Source: Agrobacterium tumefaciens | GTDB taxonomy: Bacteria; Pseudomonadota; Alphaproteobacteria; Rhizobiales; Rhizobiaceae | Length of the DNA: 64,000 bases | Assembly (NCBI RefSeq): GCF_000834635.1 | Contig: NZ_JXQV01000011.1 | Span: 159,711 to 223,710, forward strand | Direction: 5' to 3' | In this document: positions 10,236-19,568 of the stretch, piece by piece | Layout of the letters: the number at the start of each line of letters is the position of its first letter | How positions within the stretch are numbered: the stretch's first letter is position 1 | Translations under genes and position numbers: made by a program | The notes under the pieces: generated by a model | What the model was told of the DNA's origin: nothing | What the model saw: only the letters and a program-made list of their open reading frames with translations | The model's database searches: none

Positions 10236-13200
10236 ATGACGTCGATCATACCCTCACTTTCCCCAAGCCAGATTGCGAAAGTTTCGACAGTCCAGATTGC
10301 GGCCTGGTCATCCGAGGATATGGGGGCGCTCTCCACCGAGCAGGTCAAGGCGCTGTCATCCAGGCAGATCAACGTTCTGAGTTCAGACCAGATTGCCGCC
10401 ATGGAAACGCAAGATCTGGGGGCGATGTCGCCCAAACAGCTGAGCGCGATTTCCGCGAACGCTGTGGTGGGGCTGTCGCTGGACCATATTGCGGTTCTGG
10501 ACAAGATTTCCGTTGCCAGCTTCGGCGCCGCCCAGGTTGCTGCCCTGACGACCGCGCAGGTTGCACGGCTGACGACCAATCAGGCCGAGGCCCTGACACC
10601 GTCGCAGATCGCGGCCATGAGTTCCCTCCAGATTGCAGCGCTCGACTATGAGGATTTGGCCACATTTTCGATCGCTGACATTGCTGCCATGTCCAGCAAG
10701 GGCATTGCGGGACTTAACACGACGTCTGTGCGCTTCCTATCCAATGCGCAGATCGCAGCTTTCAGTGCTGCAGCTATTCCTGGCTTGAGCACCGGGACGC
10801 TCACCGCATTGACCGACGAACAGCTAGCTGCCCTCAACACGGCGGCAATTTCGAATTTGACATCAGACCAGCTCGGCAGCCTAAGCTCCGGGCAGATTGG
10901 CGCATTCACCTCAGCCCAGGTGGCGGCCCTGAAGGCCGTTCAGATCGGCGCGCTGGGAGCAGGCTATATCGCCAATCTTTCTGCAGCTGGTATTGCAGGA
11001 TTAAGCACGACAGCCATCGCCAGCATGTCGACAGCGCAGGTTGCCGCCCTTTCGGATGACCAGATAGCAGCGCTGACCACGAAGCAGGTCGGCGCTTTCA
11101 GATCGACGCAGATCACTGCCCTCTCGTCTACCGGCTTTGCGGCTCTTACTCCCGCGCAGATTGCAGCCTTGAGTACGAGGACGATTTCTGCACTGACCGG
11201 CGACCAGATCGAGGCCCTGACCTCCGCGCAGGCGGAAGCCCTGACGTCAGCGCAGATCAAGGTGTTGAGTTCTGACCAGATTGCGAAGCTGGAGGCGGAA
11301 GATATCGCCAGGTTCTCGACGGCCGATATTGCTGCGATCACGGCAGCGGCTGTTGGCGGTTTGGGCTCCGCCATCATCCAATCGCTTTCCACCGCACAGG
11401 TCGCAGCGTTTAGCACCAGTGCCTTTTCAAGACTGACCCCGGCTCAGATCGGGGCGCTGGATACGACCCGGCTCGCGGCGCTGACCGCCAGCCAACTTTC
11501 AGTAATGACATCTGTTCAGGCGGCCGCAATTCTGTCGGACGATGTTGTGGCGCTCTCGACATCAGCACTCGGCTCGCTCTCGGGCAAAGCAGTCTCCGGC
11601 TTCAGCGCGGCTGTCGTTGCAAGCTTGACATCCACCCAGATCGCCGCATTGGCGACAGGTGCGGTCGCCAGGCTGACCACCGAACAGCTGGCGGCGCTCT
11701 CGACAGACCGGGTTGGCGCGCTGACCGCGTTGCAGGTCAAAGCCTTTAGCTCATTGCAGATCGGCGCTCTGAGTGCCGATGGTATAAAGACGTTTTCGGC
11801 CGCTGACATTGCCGCCATTTCCACCAGGGCTATCTCGGGCCTGAGCACGGAAGCTGTTGCCGCACTGACATCGGATCAGATCAAGGCACTCACCACCGCA
11901 ACAGTTGCCGTGTTTTCCTCCGAACAGTTCAATGCGCTGACCGGAGATCAGCTGAAGGCTCTGACGACCAAGCAACTGAGCTCGATCAAAGCTGCTCACA
12001 TCAAATCGCTGTCAACGGATGATGTCTCTTCGCTGTTGCCTGCCCAGATCGCCTCTCTGGCAACGGCGGCCATTGCCGGGATGTCAACGGCACAGATTAA
12101 CTCCCTGACGACACTGCAATTGACAGCCTTGACCCCAGCACAGGTGAAAGCGCTGACTGCCACGCAGTTGTCGGTGTTGAATTCCGAGGACCTTGCCACA
12201 TTTTCGTCGGAAGATATGGCCGCCATAAGCGCGAAAGCCATTGCGGGCATTACGTCGGGAACATTGGCGTCGCTGACGTCAGACAAAATTGCTGCGCTCA
12301 GCCCAGCAGCCATTCCCGGGCTGACAACAGGTCAGTTCGATGCGCTGACCACCTCGCAACTTGCCAGCCTCACCGCCGCTCAGGCCGTGATGTTGAATTC
12401 GGCCCAGTTGGGCACGCTGGGATCTGCAGATGTTGCCGCACTGAAGGTAGAAGCGGTGGCTGGCTTGAGCACCGCCGCAATTCCAGGTCTTTCGACCACC
12501 GCCATTGCAGCTCTCACGCCTTTGATGATCGCGGCCCTACGCCCGAGTGCAATGGCGACGCTGACCAGCGACCAGGTCTCGGCCATGACGTCTCAGCAGG
12601 TCGGCGCATTAACGACGGCGCAGGTGAAGCTCCTCACATCCACCCAAATTGCGGCTTTGTCTCCAAGAGCCGTTGCGGCACTTTCAACGGTTCAGATACC
12701 GGCAATTGCCACCAAGGCGCTTGCTGGCTTTTCAGCCGGTCAGATTACCGATCTCACCAGCGCGCAAATCGCGTCCCTGACCCCATCGCAAATTTCTGCC
12801 TTGACCTCCTCACAGCTTGGCGGACTGAAGCCGGAAGACATTGCGGCGATATCTGTTGCCGGAATTCAAGCGCTGACCGCCGGTGGCGTTGCAGGATTGT
12901 CAAACGAAGTCATCAACGGGCTTACCACCGACAAGATCGCTGCGCTGAGCGTCGGTGCTATCGGCGCGTTGACGTCCGCCCAGATCGAGGCACTTTCGAC
13001 CCTACAGGTCGATGCGTTGAAGGCGCTCCAGATCGCTGGCCTGAAGTCGACGCAGGTCGCTGTGCTGTCGACCGAGGACCTCGCCACGTTCTCGACGGAG
13101 GAACTGGCGGCACTGAGTGCAAAAGGCGTCACAGGCTTGAGTACCGCCAACATCGCGGCGTTGACGCCAGACAGGACGAAAGCCCTGTCAACGGCGGCCA

Positions 13201-16200
13201 TTGCCAACCTGACATCGGATCAGATCGGCGCTCTGGCTACAGCGCAACTACAAGCGATGACGAATGAACAGATTGGCGCGTTGACATCGACCCAGGTCGC
13301 AATGCTCAGCCCGACGATGATGGCGGCGCTGACGTCCGACCAGCTCGCAGCGATGCGCCCCACTTCGGTGACCAGTCTGACCGACCCGCAGCTTAAAGCA
13401 CTGACGCCTTCGCAGATATCCGTGCTTTCCACCAAGCAGATCTCCGGTTTAAGCTCGACGCAGGTTTCTGCGATGAGTACGGCGCAGATTGCTGCGATGA
13501 CCAACGACCAGATTTCCGCGTTGAGCACAGCCGGCGTCGGAGGGCTTTCGAGCAAGCATATCGGGGCCCTTTCCCCCAATCAGGTCGAAGCGCTGAACAG
13601 CAATCAGATCGCGGCAATGACCAATGAGCAGATGGAAGGTTTCGGTGCCGACGACATCGAAAAATTCTCTGCAAATGAGCTTTCCGTCATCCGTTCGACT
13701 GCTATCTCAGGCATATCCACGGCCGTTCTGTCATCGCTCAGGCCCGACACCATTGCAGAACTGAGTGCAGCCGGCGTTTCAGGCCTGACCACCAGGCAGG
13801 TGGCAGCACTGACGTCCACGCAGATTCCTGCGTTAAAGACAGGACAGGTTGCCGCGTTGACCGGCGAGCAGGTGGCAGTGCTGCGGACACAGGACATCGC
13901 CGCGCTGACGACCGCACAGATGGCCGCGTTCAGCGCAGGAGGGATTACCGGGCTGACAACCGCGCAGATAACAGTCCTGGATTCCGATCAGGTCGAGGCC
14001 CTGACCGCGGTGCAGGTCGGTGCATTGAACTCTGTTCAGCTTCGCGCGCTCGGAACGGCGGGTATCGCCACATTCACGAATGCCGAGATCGGTGCGATCA
14101 ATGCCGCCGTTATCGACAGCTTGCCGACGAGCACAATCGCCAGTCTCACGACTGACCAGATCGCATCCTTGAGCACGACAGCTGTTGCAAGCCTGACGAC
14201 CGCGCAGGTCGATGCACTGAGCACCGGCCATATAGCCGCCCTTTCGACCAAGCAGGTCGCAGCCCTCACAGCCAAACAGCTGGGTGCTTTCAGCATCTCT
14301 GACCTTCAATCCATGACGGCAAACGGTCTTGGCGCAATCAGCCCCGCAGCCATTGTCGGGTTGTCGACAGCAGACCTTTCCGTTCTTCCGAATGAGACGG
14401 TAACATCATTCAGCAGTGCCGCGATTGCAGGTCTGTCGACTGCGCAGGTGGCAAGCCTGACATCGACCCAGCTCACGGCACTCCTGACCGGACAGGTTGC
14501 CGCATTGACGTCTGGCCAGGTTGCGGCCCTTGGCGCCAGTACCGGTTTCCTCAGCACGTATCAGATAGCGGCACTGAGCACGAATGGCGTGGCAGGATTG
14601 TCTAGCGCCCAGCTTGCTGCCTTGACCACGGTGCAGACCGAGGCCTTGACGTCGGCGCAGGTGGCTGCGCTCAGCTCTGCGCAGGTGGCTGCGCTGGGTA
14701 GTGAGGATTTTGCCGTGTTTTCCTCAAGGGAAATTCAGGCCTTGTCCAGCAGCGCAGTTTCGGGACTATCCATCACCACGCTGGCGGCACTTGAACCAAG
14801 CATTATCGCGGCTCTGGCACCGACCGCTATTCCAGGTCTTTCGACGGCCCAGATTGCCGCTCTGAACTCGAATCAGATTGCCGCATTGACGACATCACAG
14901 ATTGCAGCCCTGGGCTCCAAGCAGGTCGCTGCATTGGGTACGGTGGGCGCTTCGGCGCTCACCACCTCTCAGATTTCCGCTCTCAGCACCATCGGAATAC
15001 CCGGCCTGTCTGCCGCGCAGGTCTCCGCGCTGTCCGCCGTCCAGATCGAAGCTCTCAAGTCCGATCAGGTGGCGGTATTGACCGCGACGCAGGTGGCGGG
15101 TCTGGATGCGGCCGATCTGGGCGTATTCACCACTGCGGAGCTCGCGGTGTTGAGCTCGAGTGCTATTCTTGGTCTTTCCTCCGAGACACTGGCTGGACTT
15201 TCAGCTGACCGCCTTTCCGTTCTCGGCACCGCTAGCGTATCTGGCCTCTCAACCGCGCAGATCGCATCGCTGACGTCTGACCAGCTGCCCGGGCTGACCA
15301 CGGCGCAGGTCGCATCGCTCGGCTCAAGGCAGATTGCCGCGCTGAGTTCAGCCTCGGTCGGATTGCTGACGACGAGCCAGATTGCCGCCTTAAGCACCGC
15401 CGGTGTTACCGGGCTTTCAAGCGCCCAGATCGCTGCCATGTCGACCGTCCAGATCGAGGCGCTGACTTCGACGCAGGTGGCTGCCTTGACCTCCGCACAG
15501 ATTGGCGCGCTGGGTTCCGATGACTTTGCCGCCCTCTCCACCGCAGACCTTGCATCTTTGACATCGAGCGCCATTCAGGGAATCTCGACCCAAACGCTGG
15601 CCGGTCTTCCCAAGGAGCGGATTGCGGTTCTTGGAACCGCCAGCATCTCCGGTCTTTCCACCGCGCAGATTGCTTCGCTGACGATGGCGCAGCTTGAAGC
15701 CCTGAGCACAGGACAGGTTGCCGCACTCGGCTCCAGACAGATCGCGGCGCTTGGAACAGCAGGCGTGCAGACCCTGTCTGTCGCACAGGTCATGGCCCTG
15801 AGCACGGCGGCAATTGCCGGGCTTTCCACCGACCAGATCGTTGTATTGCCAACCGACAAGGTGGAAGCCCTGAAACCTGCCCAGGTGGCGGCGCTGTCTT
15901 CCACGCAACTCTCGGCCTTCGGTAGTGACGATATCGATGTGCTTTCCACAGATGATCTTGCGGCACTGCCCGCCCATGTCATTCAAGGAATGTCCACCGA
16001 AGCACTTGCCGCCATGTCGCCCGCCCGCATCGCCATTTTGAGCCCCGCTGGCGTCTCAGGGCTGACCAGCGGCCAGATTTCGGCACTCAGCCCGGATCAG
16101 GTGGAAGCATTCACCAGCAGTCAGGTGGCAGCGCTCACCTCCCGCCAACTTGCCGCATTGGGTCTGGATGATCTGAACACCTTCTCTCCGACCGACCTTG

Positions 16201-17405
16201 CCGCCATCAGCGCGGGTGCGATCGCGGGCATTTCGACGGCAATACTGGTAGCGCTGCCAACCGAGACGATCAAAGCGCTCAGCCCAGCTGCTATCCCCGG
16301 CCTCTCCGTCTCGCAGATTGCGGCGCTGAACGTGGATCAGATCAGCGTCCTGTCTACGGGGCAGGTGGCTGCTTTCACGTCACAGCAGGTCGCAGCTCTC
16401 GAAACGGCTGATATCATCGCCCTCTCCACGGGCCAGATCGCGGCTCTCAGCACCGCCGGTGTTGCTGGTCTATCCAGCGCGCAGGTGGCGGCGATGACGC
16501 TGGAACAGGTTCATATTCTAACCACCGCGCAGGTCGGTGCCTTGACCTCCACGGCGATTGCCGGACTGACGGCGGAAGAACTTGAAACGATGAGTGCTGC
16601 GCAGATTTCTGCCATCAGCTCCTCGGCCATCGCTGGGCTGGCAACAGGCTTCATATCAGGACTTTCCGCCGCAGAAATCTCGGCCATGGGAACGCGTGGC
16701 ATTGCTGGCCTGACGGCCCAGCAGGTTGCAGCCCTCAGTTCCTATCAGCTCGAAGGACTGTCGACCGCGCAGATCGCGGCGCTGAGCGCCGATGGTATTT
16801 CCGGACTGACAACCGCCGGCATGGCGACCTTCTCGACGGCAGATATTGCAGCCATTGGGCCATCTGCCATCCGGGGTCTGAAGACCGCGATCATTGCGGG
16901 CCTGACAACAGACGACATCAGGGTGCTGACACCTGCGCAGGTTGGCGGGCTGGGTTACAACCAGATCGCGACATTGACCACGGCGCAGGTGGATGCTCTT
17001 TCCACGATGCAGCTGGGCGCGCTGAACGCCATCCAGACCGCAGCGCTGGGAACCGACGATATCGCCCTGTTCACGACCGAAGACATCGCGGCTCTTGGCA
17101 CAAGCGGGGTGGCTGGCCTGACGACGAGCGTCATTGCAGCGCTGACCACGGCGCAGAGCGAGGCCCTGACACCGGCACAGGTGGGCGCATTGACGGCGTC
17201 CCAGGTCGGAAGTCTGTCGAAGGACAATATTGCGAAATTCTCAACCGAAGATATCGCCGCCTTCAGCTCGGCAGGGGTGTCAGGTCTTTCCACCGGTACG
17301 TTGGTCAGCCTGTCCAGCCAGCAGATCGATACCCTGTTGAACACGCATATGGGTGCGCTGACGCCGACCCAGGTTTCCGCGATCATCGGCTCCTATATTG
17401 ACTGA
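10236..17405 (+). CDS. Giant octapeptide-repeat protein, function unknown
   Basis: A 2,389-residue protein made almost wholly of an eight-residue unit, roughly L-[ST]-x-x-[QDA]-[IV]-x-[AG], repeated about 298 times from residue 8 to the end. Anchor points at residues 136, 352, 648 and 944 fall exactly on multiples of 8; one unit at 1432-1438 has seven residues, after which the register resumes to the C-terminus. I saw no Cys, very few aromatic residues and few charges; Ser/Thr is about a quarter of residues. Variant units rich in D/E then F (EDLATFS type) recur and mark longer super-repeats. There is no signal peptide, membrane segment, RTX motif or anchor. The [ST]-x-x-Q spacing looks like helix capping, so a short-helix solenoid is possible; a beta solenoid is the alternative. 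ATG 10236 has AAGG 7 bases upstream. A flagellar-type motif precedes it and fliF follows by 120 bases. I do not recognise a named family. Confidence 0.85.
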   Translation: MTSIIPSLSPSQIAKVSTVQIAAWSSEDMGALSTEQVKALSSRQINVLSSDQIAAMETQDLGAMSPKQLSAISANAVVGLSLDHIAVLDKISVASFGAAQVAALTTAQVARLTTNQAEALTPSQIAAMSSLQIAALDYEDLATFSIADIAAMSSKGIAGLNTTSVRFLSNAQIAAFSAAAIPGLSTGTLTALTDEQLAALNTAAISNLTSDQLGSLSSGQIGAFTSAQVAALKAVQIGALGAGYIANLSAAGIAGLSTTAIASMSTAQVAALSDDQIAALTTKQVGAFRSTQITALSSTGFAALTPAQIAALSTRTISALTGDQIEALTSAQAEALTSAQIKVLSSDQIAKLEAEDIARFSTADIAAITAAAVGGLGSAIIQSLSTAQVAAFSTSAFSRLTPAQIGALDTTRLAALTASQLSVMTSVQAAAILSDDVVALSTSALGSLSGKAVSGFSAAVVASLTSTQIAALATGAVARLTTEQLAALSTDRVGALTALQVKAFSSLQIGALSADGIKTFSAADIAAISTRAISGLSTEAVAALTSDQIKALTTATVAVFSSEQFNALTGDQLKALTTKQLSSIKAAHIKSLSTDDVSSLLPAQIASLATAAIAGMSTAQINSLTTLQLTALTPAQVKALTATQLSVLNSEDLATFSSEDMAAISAKAIAGITSGTLASLTSDKIAALSPAAIPGLTTGQFDALTTSQLASLTAAQAVMLNSAQLGTLGSADVAALKVEAVAGLSTAAIPGLSTTAIAALTPLMIAALRPSAMATLTSDQVSAMTSQQVGALTTAQVKLLTSTQIAALSPRAVAALSTVQIPAIATKALAGFSAGQITDLTSAQIASLTPSQISALTSSQLGGLKPEDIAAISVAGIQALTAGGVAGLSNEVINGLTTDKIAALSVGAIGALTSAQIEALSTLQVDALKALQIAGLKSTQVAVLSTEDLATFSTEELAALSAKGVTGLSTANIAALTPDRTKALSTAAIANLTSDQIGALATAQLQAMTNEQIGALTSTQVAMLSPTMMAALTSDQLAAMRPTSVTSLTDPQLKALTPSQISVLSTKQISGLSSTQVSAMSTAQIAAMTNDQISALSTAGVGGLSSKHIGALSPNQVEALNSNQIAAMTNEQMEGFGADDIEKFSANELSVIRSTAISGISTAVLSSLRPDTIAELSAAGVSGLTTRQVAALTSTQIPALKTGQVAALTGEQVAVLRTQDIAALTTAQMAAFSAGGITGLTTAQITVLDSDQVEALTAVQVGALNSVQLRALGTAGIATFTNAEIGAINAAVIDSLPTSTIASLTTDQIASLSTTAVASLTTAQVDALSTGHIAALSTKQVAALTAKQLGAFSISDLQSMTANGLGAISPAAIVGLSTADLSVLPNETVTSFSSAAIAGLSTAQVASLTSTQLTALLTGQVAALTSGQVAALGASTGFLSTYQIAALSTNGVAGLSSAQLAALTTVQTEALTSAQVAALSSAQVAALGSEDFAVFSSREIQALSSSAVSGLSITTLAALEPSIIAALAPTAIPGLSTAQIAALNSNQIAALTTSQIAALGSKQVAALGTVGASALTTSQISALSTIGIPGLSAAQVSALSAVQIEALKSDQVAVLTATQVAGLDAADLGVFTTAELAVLSSSAILGLSSETLAGLSADRLSVLGTASVSGLSTAQIASLTSDQLPGLTTAQVASLGSRQIAALSSASVGLLTTSQIAALSTAGVTGLSSAQIAAMSTVQIEALTSTQVAALTSAQIGALGSDDFAALSTADLASLTSSAIQGISTQTLAGLPKERIAVLGTASISGLSTAQIASLTMAQLEALSTGQVAALGSRQIAALGTAGVQTLSVAQVMALSTAAIAGLSTDQIVVLPTDKVEALKPAQVAALSSTQLSAFGSDDIDVLSTDDLAALPAHVIQGMSTEALAAMSPARIAILSPAGVSGLTSGQISALSPDQVEAFTSSQVAALTSRQLAALGLDDLNTFSPTDLAAISAGAIAGISTAILVALPTETIKALSPAAIPGLSVSQIAALNVDQISVLSTGQVAAFTSQQVAALETADIIALSTGQIAALSTAGVAGLSSAQVAAMTLEQVHILTTAQVGALTSTAIAGLTAEELETMSAAQISAISSSAIAGLATGFISGLSAAEISAMGTRGIAGLTAQQVAALSSYQLEGLSTAQIAALSADGISGLTTAGMATFSTADIAAIGPSAIRGLKTAIIAGLTTDDIRVLTPAQVGGLGYNQIATLTTAQVDALSTMQLGALNAIQTAALGTDDIALFTTEDIAALGTSGVAGLTTSVIAALTTAQSEALTPAQVGALTASQVGSLSKDNIAKFSTEDIAAFSSAGVSGLSTGTLVSLSSQQIDTLLNTHMGALTPTQVSAIIGSYID
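14694..15917 (+). repeat. Three tandem 408-bp (17-octad) super-repeats inside the octapeptide gene
   Basis: Three consecutive units of 136 codons start at 14694, 15102 and 15510. Each opens with an acidic octad (LGSEDFAV, LDAADLGV, LGSDDFAA), then an octad pair ending in xSSAIxG, and closes with QIEAL/QVAAL octads. A fourth copy begins at 15918 but diverges after about ten octads. Confidence 0.75.
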
Positions 17406-17452
17406 TGAAGAAACGCTTGCGCGCAATCTTTAACAGCCATCCGGGAAATGCT

Positions 17453-17472
17453 CGCGCAAGCTTCGCCGTCTA
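17453..17472 (+). promoter_or_regulatory. Flagellar-type motif CRCGCAAG-N9-MTA upstream of fliF
   Basis: CGCGCAAG, nine bases, CTA, 53 bases before the fliF ATG (17526). It lies in the gap after the octapeptide gene, so fliF likely has its own promoter. Confidence 0.6.
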
Positions 17473-17525
17473 GTTTGCTATCGAGGCCAGAAGGTCTCGG
17501 TTCTTCGAATGACGGTGCGGACAGA

Positions 17526-19211
17526 ATGAATCTGTTAAATCAATTTCCACAGGTTTTAAAAAATTTCGCGGCCCTCGGGCAGACGCGGCTTTTGATGCTG
17601 GGTGGTGTGGGCGTTTTGTCCATGGCAATCGTCCTTGCGGCTGCGCTCTACGTAAACAAGCCTGCCTATGAGACGCTCTATGTCGGCCTGGAAACGATGG
17701 ATCTGAACAAGATCAGCATCGCTCTTGCCGAATCGAACGTTGATTTTCAGGTTGGTAGCGATGGCACGAGCCTTCAGGTTCCCGTGGGCATGACCAGCAA
17801 GGCTCGCCTGCTGCTGGCCGAACGCGGTCTGCCTGATAGCGCCAATGCAGGCTACGAGCTTTTCGATAGCGTCGGCTCACTCGGCCTCACATCCTTCATG
17901 CAGGAAGTGACCCGGGTTCGCGCGCTTGAAGGCGAAATCGGGCGCTCCATTCAGCAGATTGACGGCGTTGCCGCTGCACGCGTCCACATCGTCATGCCGG
18001 ATGTCGGCAATTTCCGCCGCGGAGAGCAGAAGCCCACCGCCTCTGTCATGATCCGCGCCAGCGCCACCGCAGGCCGCAAGGCCGCATCCTCCATTCGCCA
18101 CCTCGTTGCCTCGGCTGTTCCCGGCCTTGAAGTCGATGATGTGACGCTGCTCGACTCCACCGGCCAGCTTCTGGCCTCCGGCGATGATGTCGGCAACGGC
18201 GCACTGAACCGCTCGCTTACGCTGGCACAGAACGTGCAGCAGGAACTTGAAACGAAAATCGACAAGGCGCTTGCGCCATTCCTCGGCATGGACAACTTCC
18301 GCTCTACGGTGACGGCCGAGCTGAACACCGATAGCCAGCAGATCCAGGAAACGGTCTTCGATCCGGAATCACGTGTCGAACGCTCTGTGCGCACGACCAA
18401 GGAAGACCAGAAATCTCAGGAAACAACGCCTGATTCGGCTGCAACGGTTGAGCAGAACGTGCCGCAAGCTGCGCCACAGGGCGGCGGCGGCGGTCCCAAG
18501 TCTTCCGACGAATCGGCCAAGAAAGAAGAGCAGACCAACTACGAGATCAACTCCAAGACGACAGCCACGGTTCGCAATGGCTACACCGTCAACAAGGTTT
18601 CCATCGCCGTCGTGGTCAACAAGGGCCGCCTTGCCAAGATGATTGGCGAACCCTCCGATCAGGCCAAGGTCGATGCCTATCTGGCCGAAATGCAGAAGAT
18701 CGTTGCCTCTGCAGCCGGTATCTCGACCGATCGTGGCGACATTGTCACCATCACCGCCATGGACTTCCTCGAAACACAGCTTCTGGACCAGGCAATTGCC
18801 GGACCGGGCGTCATGGAAGTTCTCAGCCGCAACTCGGCTGGCATCATCAACTCGGTTGCCTTCGTCATCGTCGCCTTCCTCGTGGTCTGGCTGGGTGTCC
18901 GCCCGATGGTTCGCTCGATCTCCGGTGGAAGCACATCCACCGCAGAGCTTGCCCAGGAAGCAGGTGGTCTGGAACTGCCGGACTTCTCTCCAGGCATTGG
19001 CGAATCCAGCGGCGGTGGCCTCATGGACGGCTTCGGTTCGGACTTCGGCTTCGACAGTGCCGACGACCTTCTCTCCGGCGACAATGGCGATGGCGACTTC
19101 AATCGCCGGGTTCGCGAAGGACCGGAGCGCCGCCTCTCGCGCATGGTGGAAATCAGCGAGGAACGCGCCGCCAAGATCTTGCGCAAGTGGGCAATCGAAA
19201 AAGCAGCATAA
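17526..19211 (+). CDS. fliF: Flagellar MS-ring protein FliF
   Basis: A 561-residue inner-membrane protein forming the MS ring. TM1 lies at about 24-46 (LLMLGGVGVLSMAIVLAAAL), a large periplasmic ring-building region follows, with GYELFD and the VHIVMP segment, then a Gly/Lys-rich variable region around 310-340, TM2 near 442-463, and a C-terminal cytoplasmic tail that normally binds FliG. ATG 17526 is chosen over an in-frame upstream start because it gives the standard N-terminus and length; the longer version would also overlap the promoter motif. fliG is not in the window. Confidence 0.95.
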   Translation: MNLLNQFPQVLKNFAALGQTRLLMLGGVGVLSMAIVLAAALYVNKPAYETLYVGLETMDLNKISIALAESNVDFQVGSDGTSLQVPVGMTSKARLLLAERGLPDSANAGYELFDSVGSLGLTSFMQEVTRVRALEGEIGRSIQQIDGVAAARVHIVMPDVGNFRRGEQKPTASVMIRASATAGRKAASSIRHLVASAVPGLEVDDVTLLDSTGQLLASGDDVGNGALNRSLTLAQNVQQELETKIDKALAPFLGMDNFRSTVTAELNTDSQQIQETVFDPESRVERSVRTTKEDQKSQETTPDSAATVEQNVPQAAPQGGGGGPKSSDESAKKEEQTNYEINSKTTATVRNGYTVNKVSIAVVVNKGRLAKMIGEPSDQAKVDAYLAEMQKIVASAAGISTDRGDIVTITAMDFLETQLLDQAIAGPGVMEVLSRNSAGIINSVAFVIVAFLVVWLGVRPMVRSISGGSTSTAELAQEAGGLELPDFSPGIGESSGGGLMDGFGSDFGFDSADDLLSGDNGDGDFNRRVREGPERRLSRMVEISEERAAKILRKWAIEKAA

Positions 19212-19214
19212 CAG

Positions 19215-19248
19215 GAAGGCCGGTATCACACCGGCCTTCTGCCGTTTT
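19215..19248 (+). terminator. Probable terminator after fliF
   Basis: GAAGGCCGG/CCGGCCTTC stem with a 7-base loop, followed by TGCCGTTTTAT. It starts 4 bases after the fliF stop. Confidence 0.6.
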
Positions 19249-19568
19249 ATCACTTGCATCAAATCGGCACACATGTTCTCCTTTGGGACGTCGTTTATAA
19301 ATGGTTAACCAGCTCCATACTTTACCTTGGAATAGTGAAATCAACTCTGTGCGAGGCGCAGAACATGAATATGATTTCGGCAAGAGATTCAGGAGATAAA
19401 AACGGGGGATGCCGCCGGCAGGCAATGGTTTTTCCCGTAGCGTCTTCTAAAATAAAGTGATTCGGTCGCCAGGTGCGCAATTCGCAGTTTGTGGTTGTGT
19501 TCCTGAATGGAAATGATTTCCATCCCGGTTAAAATATCTCCGAATGGAGAGTAAGAGGGCGTAGGCTA
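19249..19568 (+). other. Intergenic region upstream of visN
   Basis: About 320 bases without a credible gene. It is AT-rich in its first third (a TTAACC at 19304) and must hold the visN promoter. I see no CRCGCAAG-N9-MTA motif and no full TTAA-N7-TTAA site here. Confidence 0.5.

Noticed and set aside
10236..17405. Repetitive stretch considered as a CRISPR array or non-coding satellite
   Set aside because: The period is 24 bases and always a multiple of three, substitutions keep the reading frame open for 7 kb, and there are no unique spacers between identical repeats.
10236..17405. TAL-effector-like repeats, because LTPxQVxA recalls the start of a TAL repeat
   Set aside because: The unit is 8 residues rather than 33-35 and there is no variable residue pair or nuclear/export signal; the likeness is limited to one short helix start.
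17416..17423. Inverted CTTGCGCG just before the fliF motif as a second, minus-strand site
   Set aside because: Nine bases beyond it on the minus strand the triplet is ATC, and no minus-strand gene begins there.
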